Assembly (NCBI GenBank): GCA_016617855.1 | Contig: JAECUM010001088.1 | Coordinates: 1-64,000, forward strand | From: Megalonaias nervosa | Lineage: Eukaryota > Mollusca > Bivalvia > Unionida > Unionidae | Direction: 5' to 3' | DNA length: 64,000 bases | Shown here: piece after piece, positions 23,741-37,738 of the stretch | Layout: every line of letters begins with the position of its first letter | Position numbering within the stretch: the stretch's first letter is position 1 | Notes under the pieces: model-generated | Told to the model about the DNA's origin: nothing | Seen by the model: the letters and a program-made list of their open reading frames with translations, nothing else | Databases searched by the model: none | Program-made: the position numbers and the translations under genes

Positions 23741-25999
23741 ACTTTATTATCATCTGTTTTGTTTGTTGCAATTTTTTACCTTTAATTTTGGAACATAACC
23801 AACTTTAATTGGCATTATATAGCCAGGCTTGTGCTGATGTGATGTTTAACTCTGTACACATAGCACACCTCAATATATAATAGCTATGTCATTACAACAC
23901 CATTTCTTTTATAAGACTGACCATGTAATGGCTTCTGTTCTATTATGTAATAGTGCAATTGCATGTATAATGTACCTCATGTTCACTATCAGGCAGTATA
24001 CTCCTGGCATCATCCATGAACAGTGTTTTAATGAGGAAAATATATATACACTGTTTAAACGTTTTACAAACAATGGACATTGAAGTACTTATGACAAATA
24101 TAAGAACTGTTTCAATATTATATAGCAATTTTAGCTGAATGGATTATTACTGATTTCTAAATTGTATTCCTGTAATTTTAAATACAGTCTGTCAAAATGA
24201 AGGTTTTACACTTTTGCAGATTGCTTATAACATTGCAGATTTAAAAAGTTCTTATAATATACTGAGAAAAAATGCAATGTTTGAAGCTCAGAGTTTAAAT
24301 TTTTAAATAAGTAACTTTAGTCCTCAGTCAACAGTAGGATAAGAATCACTTATAATTTTATGCAAACCTTTAGTCTATAATTGCTTATTTGAGCCTTGAA
24401 GTAGTTTCATGAAGTAAATCTTTTTGTCATGTGTAGTGTTTTATCACATGACATTTAATGTGTTGAGTGTTTTATTACATGACATGTTGAGTATTTTATT
24501 ACATTTGATCTAATATGTTGAGTGTCTTTTATTGCATTTGCTCTAATCTGTTGAGTGTTTTATTACATTTGATGTAATGTGTTGAGTATCTTTTATTACA
24601 TGCTATATGTAATGTTCATAAATGTCAAGAGCTTTTTATGAAGATTTTTTTTAACAGATACCCTCCAGTCATAATCCCTATCAATACATTAATCAGGATT
24701 CATAGCCCAAAATAGTACCCAAAGAAAATCAATATTTGCTGGCTAAATAACTATCATTCAATATCATTGCCTTGCTCAGTTTTTGCCCTTAAGTATGACA
24801 GTTTTCCAGAGTTGAGTGGCAGAACGGAAATGATTCATGGAGTAAAATACGGTTAATTTTGTAGTAGCTCATATGGGACCAGTGTCCTTTTGACCTGTCT
24901 GTAGGCACAGTTACAACTGCGAGAGATTAGTGCAATCTTCCAAGACTGTTATCTGTAGGGTCAGTCTTTTAATATCTTAGGGGTCTCTTCATCATTAACT
25001 TCTGCAATAAAAGTGCAGTTCAGGCAATGGTTGGGAATCATATTCCTTGGTTGATAGCATCTTTGTCCAAGAAGTCTTGCAGATTTTATGGAAGATAGTC
25101 CACCTCGGAAATGTCTGGTGCCAGTGGACTGCTTCATTCTAATTTTATTCCCTTTAAAGTGTGATTTTATGTTCTTGGTGATTATAGGACTGGTAGTGAG
25201 CAGAAAAAGTCACTGCCATTCTGCATGACCATTTTTAATTAATTTTTACATTTTTTTTGTTTAACTTTTATTTGGCACCATATAACCATGGTTGTAATGA
25301 TGTGCTCTTAAACACTTTTGCAAAATGTATTATAGGAAGGAAGTTGCATATATTTAATTTCCATCCTGCAGTCTTCATTAAACCTGTTTACATATCGGAA
25401 AAATTTTGGATTAATTTTGGTCTGTATTTATAAGATGGACCAGTGAAATTTGATTTTTAAAATTTGAATTTAAATTTTTAAACTGGTTCAAATGCTCAGG
25501 GGTTAGTACCATAACTTTGGTTTCTTTATTAATATGAATGGAATGAAATGCATCAGATTTTTGGCATATCAAATTAATAATTACAGTTTTCTTCTTTGAC
25601 AACACAGAGATCCTATCTAGTAAATGTGGTGAAAGGGTGGTGGTGGGAATCATCAGATATACTTATTTCCTTAAGTAAAATTTTGCGTTTGTTTTGCAAA
25701 TGTTGTGTTATGATTCTGTGATCATAAACTAAGTAACAGAAAGAAGCAAAACCAACAATTTTTTTTTTAAAAAAAAACCTAACAAATAACTTAATTATCA
25801 AAGTTACAAAATGAAATTGTAAGAGGAACGTTTTATGACTTGAATCCAAAATAATCCTAAAAGTTCTATTCAGGGCCAAAAGAATCAAATGTTCCAAATG
25901 ATTTTCAGATCTTTAAATGCACTGGTCTGCCAGTAGTCCTGATGTATCAAAATGGCATTGTCCAGAACTCCTTTGAATAATTCACAATTTTGGTCTAAA
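23741..25999. other. No gene seen
   Basis: Apart from the 24425-24612 array, only AT-rich unassigned sequence; a T8/A9 junction near 25760 could form a small hairpin. Confidence 0.55.
24425..24612. repeat. Degenerate 30-37-bp tandem repeat
   Basis: GTTGAGTGTTTTATTACATT recurs about five times with small length changes. Confidence 0.75.
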
Positions 26000-26530
26000 A
26001 TGATAAATAATTATGGTTCTGCCTGGACATGCAATATAGCCAGCACAATGGCCATCTTGAAATCTTTTATCACTACCCATCCTGAATGATTGTTATATCA
26101 GTATGGAGAGTTCATGAAAAGACTTCTTTGATAACAAGTTTGTAGGCTGTGAAAATGATGCTGATATGACATACATTTTAGAAAGCTTGTTACTATTACT
26201 TCTGAATGGAAATAATATTGACATGAGGTTTTCACCAGAAGGCTTTGTATGATGTCTGTTTAGTCTTAAATGAAAATGTTGCCAATCTGACTTCAGTATG
26301 GCTGCCTAGATATTCATCTTGAATATCTTACTGTTACTCATCATCAACATATGGTCATATCAGCATGGTGTTTTCACCAAAAGATTTCTAGTTGGTCCTA
26401 AATGACAATGGTACTCCAATATGGCCACTATGGCTGCTATCTTGAAAATCTTGTTATTGCTACATTACTAAGAGAAAAGTCAAATTAATGTGTTATTTTC
26501 ACTAGAAGGCTTCTTTATAACAGTGTTTGA
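26000..26530 (+). mobile_element. Family A fragment, about four monomers
   Basis: Monomer blocks GGCCATCTTGAAATC, TCACCAGAAGGCTT, GGTCCTAAATGACAATGGT and CTATCTTGAAAATCTTG recur at about 140 bp. No clear head or tail; the copy ends within a monomer near 26530. Confidence 0.7.
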
Positions 26531-27561
26531 TTGATCAATTGAAATGAGTTCACCTGAAGTATATATATGACAGGAGCTGCTAGATCATATACAGGTAGGA
26601 TTTGCAGATCTTTTTACTTTTTCTTTATTCCACATTGTTTATTTGATAAAAGAGGTGCAATTAACATGATAATACAAAGGAGTTCAGCATTTTAAATCAT
26701 TGCAATGATACAATGGATACCTCTGCAAGACAGATATTAACACACAATCAGCACTTAATTAGGTTCTCAGAGAAATGCTTGTGGACATAACTACTATGGC
26801 AGATTGACACAGTTTACATTTGAATACAAGAGGGCACATTGATGATTTACATGAAATATGAGATATAATGATTTACTTTATATAATTTTCAACTCTTTCA
26901 GTCTTTGTGGCAAAACCTTCACTTATAAATGAATTGAAGTTCAAAGTCATCTAAACTGGCTTAGGTGGAGGAAAGATGGAGAGAATTGGTTGTAAAGGCA
27001 ACTGTGGTGCCCCAACAACCTCTTGGGTTAAGGGATTGATGATGATGAGGGGGAGGAATAAACTATTTTGTGTGTTTCTAAATGTAACTCATTATTTATT
27101 CACAATCTGCTTAATTTCACAAGCCTAACCATGCTTAAAAAAAGATAAAGCTATAGATGTGATGTGATTCAGTGTGAGAGATCAGAAGATATCTATTTAA
27201 TACCTCACACATCTGTTTATTATCAGTCTGTCTCAGTCAGAAGTTTTGCAAGTTTCCAACAAAATGAGTGGTGGCATATCTCACTTTACCTCCCTCAAAC
27301 TTTGATTCAAAGAGGCTGAAAGTTGAAGTTATTGCTACTAATTAGGGTTGGATCAGCATTTGAAATGTTTATGATTTTTCTATGCCTCTATCAACAGGTT
27401 AATGAAGTGTTTACACCTGATGCTATTAAACCAATTGTTTGTGTAAGAACTTGGATTTTATGATGCATTACTGTATAGCTGGTATTTTTTTGCATGCTTC
27501 TAATTTTTAGTTGAGCTTGTTGTAAGGCCAGATAACTTGTGATGTGGTCTTGCTTCCAGTT
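26531..27561. other. No gene seen
   Basis: Contains the possible retroposon tail at 26950-27050; otherwise unassigned. Confidence 0.5.
26950..27050 (+). mobile_element. Possible LINE or SINE 3' tail
   Basis: GGTGGAGGAAAGATGGAGAG, GTGCCCCAACAACCTCTTGG and the terminal GATGATGATGA resemble 3' ends of retroposons that terminate in short repeats. No open frame and no second copy in the window. Confidence 0.35.
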
Positions 27562-28090
27562 AGCATAAAAGCATTTAAAATAAACATTTCAGGTGGCACC
27601 CTGTCATAAAGGCGTTTAAAATATTCATTTTTAGGCACCACCCTGGCTTAAAGGTCGTTAAAATATACAAATTTTACCTTTGAAATGTACACATTTTCAG
27701 GCAGTACCATTGTATAAAGGCCTGTAAAAGATACAACATTTTCAAGCAGTACCATTGTATAAAGGCCTGTAAAAGATACAACATTTTCAGGCAGTACCAT
27801 TGTATAAAGGCCTGTAAAAGATACAACATTTTCAGGCAGTACCATTGTATAAAGGCCTGTAAAAGATACAACATTTTCAGGCAGTGCCATTGTATAAAGG
27901 CCTGAAAAAAATACATTTTCAGGCAGTACCATTATATAAAGGCCTTTAAAAGATACAACATTTTCAGGCAGTACCATTGTATAAAGGCCTTAAAAGATAC
28001 AACATTTTCAAGCAGCACCCTGTCATAAAGGCCTTTAAAAGGTACATTTTCTGGCAGCACCCTGGCATAAAGGCCTTTAAAATGTGCACA
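27562..28090. repeat. 45-bp minisatellite, about 12 copies
   Basis: Units begin AAAGGCCTGTAAAAGATACA or AAAGGCCTTTAAAA. The central units are exactly 45 bp (27721, 27766, 27811, 27856) and nearly identical; the edge units are more diverged and 41-44 bp. The minus-strand frame (unit MVLPENVVSFTGLYT) is open only because 45 is divisible by three. Confidence 0.9.
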
Positions 28091-30154
28091 TGATGCTGAC
28101 TTACCATTCAGTCTGGCCATCACTGCTCAAAACAGAAACCTTTATACAACTTTTCAAAAACTTTTCAACAGATTAAAATTGACCAAGTTTGACAGAGGCA
28201 TCCTAACATTAAGGCCTTCAGTTTATATGTACTTGCCATCCAATATGGCTGCACCCCCTATACCATCCAACCTTCCAGGCAGTGTTGGGATGTTTTTGAG
28301 ACTTAAACGTGAATTTGTGATCCCACTGTGTGTTGGTGCAGTTGAGAGGAAGTTAATTACACATCGAAGTCTATAGGAAAATAACGCAAGTTAAAATCTG
28401 AATAGAATCAGTTTTTAATGAAATACTTAATATACTTTCAAACAAAACATAGCTGTTAACCTTGGCATTGTCATATATAATTAGTGTACAATCACACATG
28501 TGAGCATAATGACAAACACATATACATTTATACATTAAATAAACAAATATATGCACCACATTGTGATCTAGCTGATATGCTGTATACCCCCTCCCCTGTT
28601 TTACTTTTAAATAATGTTTGCTTAAAAACAGCTGAACATAGTTTGATAAAAAAATTTAATGAAAGGTTTTGTGGCATGAAGGCTTTTGAAATTCTATACA
28701 TTTGATTGGATCATCCAGTATATGGCAGTGATTATGAAAAGTTGAAAGAAATCTTCTGAAATTACTCCCCCAAAATGTCAGATTTAAGCCATATTTGATA
28801 CTGAGAATTGTAGCACAAAGGCCTTTAAGTGACAGTGAAATTTGGGGAAAAAAATATAACCAAAATAACAAGGACATGTTAATGGAACAACAGTAAACAT
28901 TCCTTTGGAATTGGTTCAAAACTTCTTGAGATAATTAGGTTTTAAAAATTTCAGAGATAACTGGCCAATTTATTATTCCTGAGTTTTAAAGCTGTCATGG
29001 AAGAGATGAAGATTTAAAAGATGTTTAAAAATGACCTTGTAGAAAACAATTTAAGGAGAATATTGGTGTAACTTTTAAGCAGAAAGATGTTAAAGGCAGT
29101 GCTATACATTCATAAAGTTATTTGGCACATTTAGTGAACTTTAAAAGATTTAAAATGAAATTAATTTCTTACCTTCTCATCTGTGTTATGTAATAGACCT
29201 TCCTATTCATATATCACTAGACATGTTTGAAATGTTATGCTACAAGAGATTTTTCTCATTCATTTCTCCTGAATTCATAAATTTAATCTTCTTAAAAACT
29301 AAATGTAATCTTCCATTTGTGTTGGTAAAATAAATAATGTATATTCCTTCTCAGTTACAGAGGTATTGATCTGAAACTGAATTTTAATTTAAAAGGACTT
29401 TATTGCAAACAAAACAAACAGAATGAGGACTAAAGTGTTGTAAGAGAAAATTAAAATTTTTTCAGATTAGTGTTCTTCATCTGTGATATCATCAATATCA
29501 GGAAAAGATAATAAGTTTGAGATGAGTAATCTCCCCAGAAAAGTCTTTAAGGATTGTTCTTGAATAAGGCATTTTACTCAGCTTGTCTTAGTGCAACATG
29601 CCTGTCATGTGTTGTTGTGCCCACCCACTCCCATGCCAGATAAAACCAAATGTTAATTTGCAACCAGTAAAGTCTCCACAGTATGATGAATGTATGGACT
29701 ATTTAAAAAGGGAGATTTTGTATCACCTGGTTTAGAATGAACAGTCAAACCTATTTAAGGCCATGTGACTTATTATGGTCACCTGTGGATATTAACTTGG
29801 TCCCATCACCTCTTTCTTAAAATGTTCTGTAGACCTGCTCATTGTAGTCAGTCATCACCACTGAGTGTCCCAAAATGTATTTTTTCTTTCTTTAATAGTC
29901 AGATTGGCATAAATCTATCCATTTTTTTGTCTTGAAGGATAAGAAGTTGAAGGTTGTTTTACTGTTTGAAGTACACTAATCAACACCCACCCCCCACCCC
30001 CCAACACCCACACCCCCACACACATACACAGAGTTCTGAATATTGCTTCAGCTTCCTCCTGATGATTCTTTCTTTCCTTTCATCATATATGTTTTGGTAG
30101 ATGACCTTCTTAGGTGATGCTACATCCATATATAAAGGCCACTTGTTTATAGAC
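28091..30154. other. No feature seen
   Basis: AT-rich; isolated AAAGGCCTTT-type motifs (for example 28817) echo the adjacent minisatellite unit. Confidence 0.5.
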
Positions 30155-30543
30155 CAGAGGTTCTAAAACTTGTATGCAGAACTAGTGGTCTGTGAGCTCC
30201 ATGCAGATGGTTCAAGGAAACATTGTGGAACAGTCGACAACATGAACTTTGCTGAAAAAAAACAAACAGGTTTACCCATCACATTAGAAGGGAAAGACCA
30301 CTCTGATATTAAAATACGAGTTGTGTGCTTTTATTTGTAGATCAAAAAATGTTAATTATTATCAAGTTCTTTTATACACTGATCTTTTATGCAAAGTGCT
30401 TTTACAGTAGTTAGGTAATGGCAACAACAGGAAAGATCATTAAGTGGTTTGCTGAGAACCTCAGCAATCAGTAAGTGGTTTGCCTTGACCCACCACAATG
30501 TTCAAGTACATGTAGTTGGCAAAAAATGGTTTGAGAACCACTG
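30155..30543. mobile_element. hAT-like non-autonomous element, 389 bp
   Basis: Ends: left CAGAGGTTCTAAAACTTG, right reversed CAGTGGTTCTCAAACCAT, the classic hAT-type terminal repeat. The 8-bp flanks TTATAGAC and CTATAGAC match at 7 of 8 positions, the duplication length expected for hAT. No transposase frame. Confidence 0.75.
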
Positions 30544-30551
30544 CTATAGAC

Positions 30552-31422
30552 TATTTTTGGCAAGTCCTTAAGGCGAACATTGTACAAAGGTTTGACTACC
30601 TTTCTCCAATAAATGTATTTTAGATCATCACTTGATGTGTTCTGCAGTATATTTATGAATTTGTATTTGATGCAGTACATCGGATCATGTGGTTGAATTG
30701 GTTCTTGTATTTAAATATGTACATAGTTAGAACTTCAGTGAAAGAACTTTCATGTGAAAGGTCTATGCTGGTGGATTTCCCTACGTTAGAAATATATAAA
30801 AGAATTCTTCATATAACGGATTGGGCTTAAGAAAGTTATTTGTAGATAGTCATGGTGGAGACTAGAGAATCTGCCTTTAATTCCCATAAATCCATCTGCC
30901 ATGAAAAAGCTAGATTTATTGGTTCTGGATATACCACACCAATCATACAAATGGATTCGAATTTGTAAACTTATGATGAATTGATGGTTATTTTGCTCAA
31001 GGGAATTTTGAGTAGGCATTTATTTTTCATAATCTCTTCAAGAGATGATTGCTTTTAGAAATACATCGTGAATTCTTCCTGAATTGGAAATTCATTTTTG
31101 AATTACATGGCCCACTTTGTTTGCTTGGATAATAATTGAAGAAATTCGTCCATTTTAATTGCATTGTGAAGTCTTAAATTGTTATATTAGTCTTGCAGTT
31201 AATGCAAATAGGAAGTTAATGTTGTTCATTTGGATAATCCAATTCTTAGACATATTGCCGGCTTATTTATCTGTTGACTTGTATTAGAAAATAACATTCA
31301 TTTCAATGAAATTCATTGTATTAAGCATTAAAGGAACTGGATTTTTCAAACATGAAAATTGCATGGAATATCCATAGTTTGTTGTTAATATAATTTTGTA
31401 GATGTGACACTGTTGTTTCTAT
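30552..31422. other. No feature seen
   Basis: Unassigned AT-rich sequence between the hAT-like element and a family B copy. Confidence 0.55.
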
Positions 31423-31631
31423 TACCACATATACCAACTTTTTAAGTTGCATCCAACTGCAGACTACATAGAGTCATATCTATCACATAGTGCACCAGCA
31501 GATCTGGGTTTGTCAAGTTTGTCCGGAGTGGTCATTGCAACAAACAACATAGACCCAAATCTGCAGAAACATTATGCATTGGCAGATCAGGGTATATGTT
31601 GTATGCAGCTAGAAGGAAGTATATACTGTAG
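31423..31631 (+). mobile_element. Family B foldback element, diverged
   Basis: It starts TACCACATATACC and ends GGAAGTATATACTGTAG. Hairpin pieces CAGCAGATCTGGGTTTG and CATTGGCAGATCAGGG are retained. Confidence 0.7.
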
Positions 31632-33089
31632 TCCTTATCATTAATAAAGAATTTTTTCTTTGGTTGATGTAGCCTCTGATAGCCAGGGGTTCTGTTCGAA
31701 ATGACTTTCTAGAAAAGGGGGAGGGGGACATTGAATTGGGCATATCTGGCCATCCTATCAATCTATCTGTCTTTCTGTCCTTCTGGCTGTCCGTCATACA
31801 TGGTCATCCAATCCATTTTTGTTTTCAGCACAAATCCTTTAATTATTATTGGAGTTTGGCCACATTTGATATGAAGCTAGATATACTGGCTGAACTTGAT
31901 TATCAACATTTTATGTCATCATTTAGCATTCATAGCTCATGATTGTCAGCCCAACCCCTAGTTATTGCTCCTGACAAGGTAACAATAATACAACATGTTC
32001 ATGTTTATTACATTTATTAACTTCTTTCCAAAATTCAAATAAAGTATGGTCAATGAAATGTGAACAAATAACAGCACAAGCTGATGTTTAAGTGGAGAAA
32101 TTGGCTTATTGTGTCATCATTGCAGGCTCACTGCAGGTCATCATCTTTCAGGCTTTTGTTTGTTGCTGCCCAGAAATGACGTGCCTTGATTGAATGAACA
32201 ATTGATCCCAGCATCTATTCTTGCACTAATGTTATTAATGCTATTTTCTTATGCTCCATTAAATGCCATTTTACTCTCAAACTATCATTTCCGTCTGAAG
32301 GCCAACCAACAAAACCAGAACAATCTGTATCTATAATGTCATTATTTGCCAACCGTTGGTGTTGATGCTTTTTATTTAAGTCTGAATAGCAGTGAGGAAA
32401 AACGGACTCTAATAAGTGCAACCGGAACAGAGTAATGAAATTTGTTATACTACAACCAATGGTACAAAGGACATTCCATTGAATGCTGCTGCTTTCCATC
32501 ACTGAACCTGCTGCTGTCATCAATAGATACAAATTTGTCCCATTCTTGGCAGGGTTGCCTCAGCTTAGCAGAATAAGCTGAATTAATTCAATGGCCAGCA
32601 ATCAGGATAGTTCGGAAGTGCAGATTCTACGAGGATACAAACTGCATTAAATCAATGACAGAGCTATATGAGAATGTCATTGACAAGAAATGAAAAATAT
32701 TTCCTCACTTGTTGAAAGGAAAAGTGTTCATAAATCATAAGAGACTGCTTTCATGCAGCAGACTTCTAGCATGTTTGTACATCATAGCTAGAATGGCTGC
32801 AACCAACAGTTGATGCTGTCCTGGTTACCTGCTGAAATAATCCATTTCTAACCCAGCCTGTAAGTATGTATAGGAATTTTGAACAAGTTCATCTGAAGAA
32901 GCAACTTCTGGAGATACTAATTTTGCGAAGATCTGTTTCTCTTCAATTTTTGTCTGTATTTATAATAACAGTACTATTAATACATAATATTTCTGATAGT
33001 CTCTTTATTTATTTCAGTGCTAATTGTTTTGGGGATATTGTTGTATTTCAGATCAATCATCTTCACAAGTATAAAGCTTTATATGTATA
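31632..33089. other. No feature seen
   Basis: The 105-codon minus frame at 32215-32532 lacks recognisable motifs and splice support. Confidence 0.5.
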
Positions 33090-33190
<101 letters not shown>

Positions 33191-33250
33191 TGATAATAAT
33201 ATTTATTATTAGTTATTATTATTATTATTAGTTATAATTATTATTAGTAG

Positions 33251-33948
33251 TATTCAGTTAGTATTGATATGCCTAAATTTGGAGAATCATTTGTCTGTAT
33301 TTTAGACCTCGGATAAATTTGCATATTCCAACAATATTTGATTTGGAATTAAGCTTTGTGAAAAGACACAGGTATGTCATCAAGATTTTATTATCTTTCC
33401 ACACAAAAAAACCCACCAATATATAAAGATGATAACATCAAAAGTGCCATATTTATGAACAGACTGTATGCTAGATTGTTGTAAAGAGCTCCCTTTACTG
33501 TATTGTAAATAATTACGATGTCCTCAAGAGGGCAGTTTTTGTGAATATTGATTCCATAAAATTGATTTGTATCTGCCATTATTAACAAGAGAGATGTTTT
33601 TACAGCAAGAGTATTGATTTGTGTGGTTAGTTTTTTTTTGCTGGGAAATGCAAGAGAAATTAAAAGTCCTAGTTTCAACTGCCAGGATATCTATCATACC
33701 ATTACCTCAAATAGTGTGAATGCCTTTTTGATTAAAATTGAGACATGACAGACACCTATACGAAATCAAGTTCTGTTGACCTTTTGATTGTTAAATAAAA
33801 TTACCCCTTTCACATTAAGAAAGTGGAAAATGTAATTTGGAACATATCGTTTCTAATGATAAACTTACATGCAATGTTTTATCTGATAATAAAGTAAAGA
33901 ATTCTGAAGGTCATCAGAACATGAAATCATCAAGACTGTCTGATTTGC
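33251..33948. other. No feature seen
   Basis: The 95-codon minus frame at 33391 is AT-driven and unrecognised. Confidence 0.5.
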
Positions 33949-34168
33949 CATATACAGTATACTCGCTTATCAGTTGAGTCAAACTGCAAACAACATAGAT
34001 CCTGATCTGTCAAGGCAAAATGTGCCTGCAGATCAGCGTCTGTGTTGTTGATTCTACTGATTACTCCTAACAAACTGCACAGGCCCAGATCTGCTAGCAC
34101 ATTATGCAATGGCAGATCTGGGTCTGTTCAGTTTGCATTTGGACTCGTAATCGAGTATATATAGTACT
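33949..34168 (-). mobile_element. Family B foldback element
   Basis: It starts CCATATACAGTATACTCGC and ends GTAATCGAGTATATATAG. Spacer TTCTACTGATTACTCCTAAC shows the reversed orientation. Both hairpins are intact. Confidence 0.8.
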
Positions 34169-35139
34169 TATTATAAGTAGATCTTGAGTTTAATCTGATT
34201 CTGTAGATACATATTGGACTGTTAGACTTAGCCTTATGTTATTGATTCCATTAATTAGTAAATAACATATACACATTATCCACATCAGACTGGGTCTTCG
34301 ACTTTTTTCAGTTAGATGTGTGCTGTTGATGGAAAATTACTGTCAGTTCTAGGTCATGAATGACCCAAAAAGTGGTTGCAAAATCTAAAAATCCATGGAG
34401 ATGTAGTGAATATCTAGGAAGTTTCATCAATTATGCAAGTTGTCATTTTGAATTTTATATAGATTCAACTGTTTCAAAAATGGCTGATAAATTTCCTGAT
34501 TTGGTGTTAAGGATTAATCAAGCACAGTAAGGAACCAAAAGTATATTACCTACTTAAAAATCCAGCAAGATTGACAGTTTAAAAAAAGCACTGACGCTAT
34601 ATAACTGTTTGGATTTAGAAAGATTTTTTGGGGATTTATTGCACCAGACCATGATTCAATAAAATTGAGGCTTAGAATAAGATGATCTTGAGTACCTTTT
34701 ACACATCTGCCACAGGGAAGACTGTAGTATGTTGTTTTCTCTCATTCCATATGTCTGTGTTAACCAGTTTTATTACTAGCTTGCAGTTTTGGCAATGAAA
34801 GGTGTCCTGATAAAAACGTCAGAGGTCAAGATTACCAATTGGAAGAAAAAAAGGATTTCTGCACAGTTAGTTATACATCAAAGTCATGGACCAAAGTGTG
34901 CATAGTTTGTACTTAAGGTGTAGGGTATTCTATTTCTTTTATTTATATCTATTTTTAACCAATGTTATGCATCCTTCTGCAACATATTGCAATTTCAAAT
35001 ATATAATAATGCTTTTTGACTTTGGGATACTTCTGCCATTATGTTTGAAAAGATAACTATCCATTTATTTTCCTTGTCATCCTCTGTTGAAATCCCTTAT
35101 TAATACTTTTCACATCCAGATTTGATGCCTAACTGATTA
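34169..35139. other. No feature seen
   Basis: Unassigned AT-rich sequence. Confidence 0.55.
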
Positions 35140-35253
35140 TAGACCAGAAGAACTTGTGAAGTGTCTTGTTCTTTGTCAGTTGTTCAGCGTTAATTGACCA
35201 TGTGTATTATCGCTATTCCACCTAAACAACTTGGACGATTGCCATGAAACTTT

Positions 35254-36187
35254 TGTTATGTGACTTAAGGCTCGTATAAAGTAACAAAGAGAAGAGTGAA
35301 GCCAGCAAGCTTTGTAAAGTTTAACAGAATAATTTATTTCCCTAGAAAACAAGGAAAAATATGAAAAAGGACTTACAGTTTGTGAATCTAATCCAAAAAC
35401 TAATCCTAGAATTTAAAAATACAAGTCCTATCACTAAAAAGTTCTAAATGAATCAAAGTTCGAATCCCGATGAAGTTCCAATATGGAAGGCAATGATTTC
35501 AGGTGAGGTTGTTGTACTGACGCCAAGTTTCTCTCGTTGAATCACAATTTATAATGTTCCAGTTTAGAATTCCAGAATAATTTCCACTAAATGTCTTTGT
35601 CCAAGAATTTTGATGAAGAAGAGCACTTGTATGTTTTCCAGAGAATATAAATTATTAAATCTAAAAAATAGAAGAATTTTAAATCAAACTGACATCAACA
35701 TTAAAAAAACACCTTGAGCTCTAAAGGTGTAAAATACAACTGACTGAAAACATTATAAACACCTGTTTTAACCCTCAATTTTAGATCACATGGTGGAGTC
35801 ATGTGGTCACTTAACTCAAACAATGCAGTAAAATAATATGTCAATTAGCGCATAGGCTAGTGTGGCCTTAGCTAAGAATCAATGGTTCCCAAATGAATTT
35901 AAAAAAAGTTTGTTTACAACTGAGCTGACGCAAGCTAAAAATGACCTTGATTATGACCAGTGATTTTCACTCAGTGTTTACGAATTCAGAACCAAGGTCA
36001 AGAACTAGGTCAGCTAAAAATATAATGTAGCAATACACTGCGTGTTTATCAGGTCAAAACAGAAAACTGAATTTTCCAAAAAAGTCATCCAGTGAATAAA
36101 GCTATTAAAATAACATGTAATGAAAATAAAAATGAAATAAAAATTTTTAAACTAGCACACAAGTAATTTAATTACATATACGTAACA
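35254..36187. mobile_element. TG...CA insertion with CTTT duplication, solo-LTR-like
   Basis: The sequence starts TGTTATGTGAC and ends ACGTAACA, giving short imperfect terminal inverted repeats of the TG...CA type. It is flanked by CTTT on both sides (35250-35253 and 36188-36191). Removing one CTTT and the insert restores the family A head as seen in other copies (AAACTTTACACA), so the borders are well supported. The 934 bp have no long open frame, contain a TATA-like CGTATAAAG near the left end and AATAAA-type signals near the right. Length, ends and 4-bp duplication fit a solo long terminal repeat of a Gypsy-like retrotransposon. A non-autonomous DNA transposon is the alternative. Confidence 0.55.
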
Positions 36188-37273
36188 CTTTACACATACA
36201 CTCATGTTCATTCTGAGGTGTTGTTGGTGCTAAATGAAAATGGCGCTTCGCAGATTTCTAATATGGCTTCCACATCAGCTCTCTTGAAAATCTTGTTATT
36301 GCTACTCCAGAATGGAAGGTCGTATTGACATGGGTTTTCAACTGAAGAATTCCAGAAATGTCTTTGTAGATCCAAAATGACACTGGTTCTTTGCAGACAT
36401 CCAGTATAGATGCCACAGCAGCCATCTTGAGAATCTTGTTATAGGTACTCCTTCTGAATGGAAAGCCATATGAGCATAGGGATTTAAACAGAGGGCTTCT
36501 TTATGATGTCTAATGGGTCCTAAATGAAAATGGTTCAGCCCAGATGTCATTATACTCAGCACCATAGTTGTCTTGAATATCTTGTTTTTGCTATTCCACC
36601 AGAATAGATGGTCATATAAACATGCATTTTTTTTTTTTTGCTAAAGGATTTCTTATGTCTGCTTGGTCCTAAACAGTAAAATTGTGTCAGTCTGACATCT
36701 AATATGCCCACCACAGCAGCTGTCTTTAAAATATTTTTTTTGCCACACACCTGAAAGAAAAGTCATAACAGCATGGGATTTTCACCAAAAGATTTGTTAT
36801 GCCGTTTAGTTAGTCCTGAAAAAAAAATTACGCTGTCCTGATGACCAGTATGACTGCCACAGTGGCCATCTTTATAATTTTATTACAACTCCTTACAAAT
36901 TGAAACATTGTGCTATCACCAGAAGACTTCATACGATGTCTACATTGTACTAAATGAAAATGGTGCCAGTCTGAAATCCAGTATGGCTACCATCAGAACC
37001 ATTTTGAAAATTTTGTTATTACTATTCCTTCTAAATGGAAAATTATATTGATTTGGGGTTTTCACCAGGAGTCTAATGATGATATCTAGCTGGTCCTGAA
37101 TGAAAAAGGTGCCAGTCTGACCTTGAAAGTGGCTGCCACAATGAACATCTTAAAAGACTTGTCATTAATTCTCCTGAATGGATGGTCATATCAACATGGG
37201 GTTATCTAGTTGGTCTTGAAAAATTGAAAAAGAGTGCCAGTCTGACCTCAAATATGGCTGCCACAATGAACAT

Positions 37274-37738
37274 ACTGATGGATTCAACTGTACTTATTAA
37301 ATGGAAGAATGGGAACCAGTCTTGAAATGGGTGAACATAAAATAGAGCATATAAGGGTTCATAATCCACAGGATTGGTTGATAATGAAAGTAATATTTTA
37401 GTTAAAAAAAGAATCTTTTGAGAGTTTCTCTTGGCTGTAACAGAAATATTAGAGACAATGTTATATTGATGAAATTTCAGTCCTTTTACAGATGAGTTTG
37501 GAAAGCTCATTGCTGAAACTAACACCTGACTCTTGGGTGTGGAAACGAAGACACATTTCAAACACATGTAGATTTTTAAAAAATGCCACACCTTATGGTG
37601 TTTTCTACACAGAAGCTTGCATCAAGGGATATATCTATTCTGATAAATATAGGTTTGATCATGAGCATTCAGAAATTTAAAATTGTTGTTATTTCTAATA
37701 TGATAAATCCATGTGTTTACTATTGGAGTTGAATTAGT
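37274..37738. other. Unassigned insert splitting a family A array
   Basis: It is flanked on both sides by family A sequence but has no similarity to it. The left end has ACTGATGGATTCAACTG and the right end, reversed, has ATACTAATTCAACTC, so weak terminal inverted repeats around ATTCAACT are possible. The open frames in it (129 codons on the minus strand, partly in A sequence) show no recognisable domain. Confidence 0.4.

Noticed and set aside
27648..27977. 109-codon minus-strand frame with repeat unit MVLPENVVSFTGLYT
   Set aside because: Product of a 45-bp minisatellite with diverged, frame-breaking edge units.
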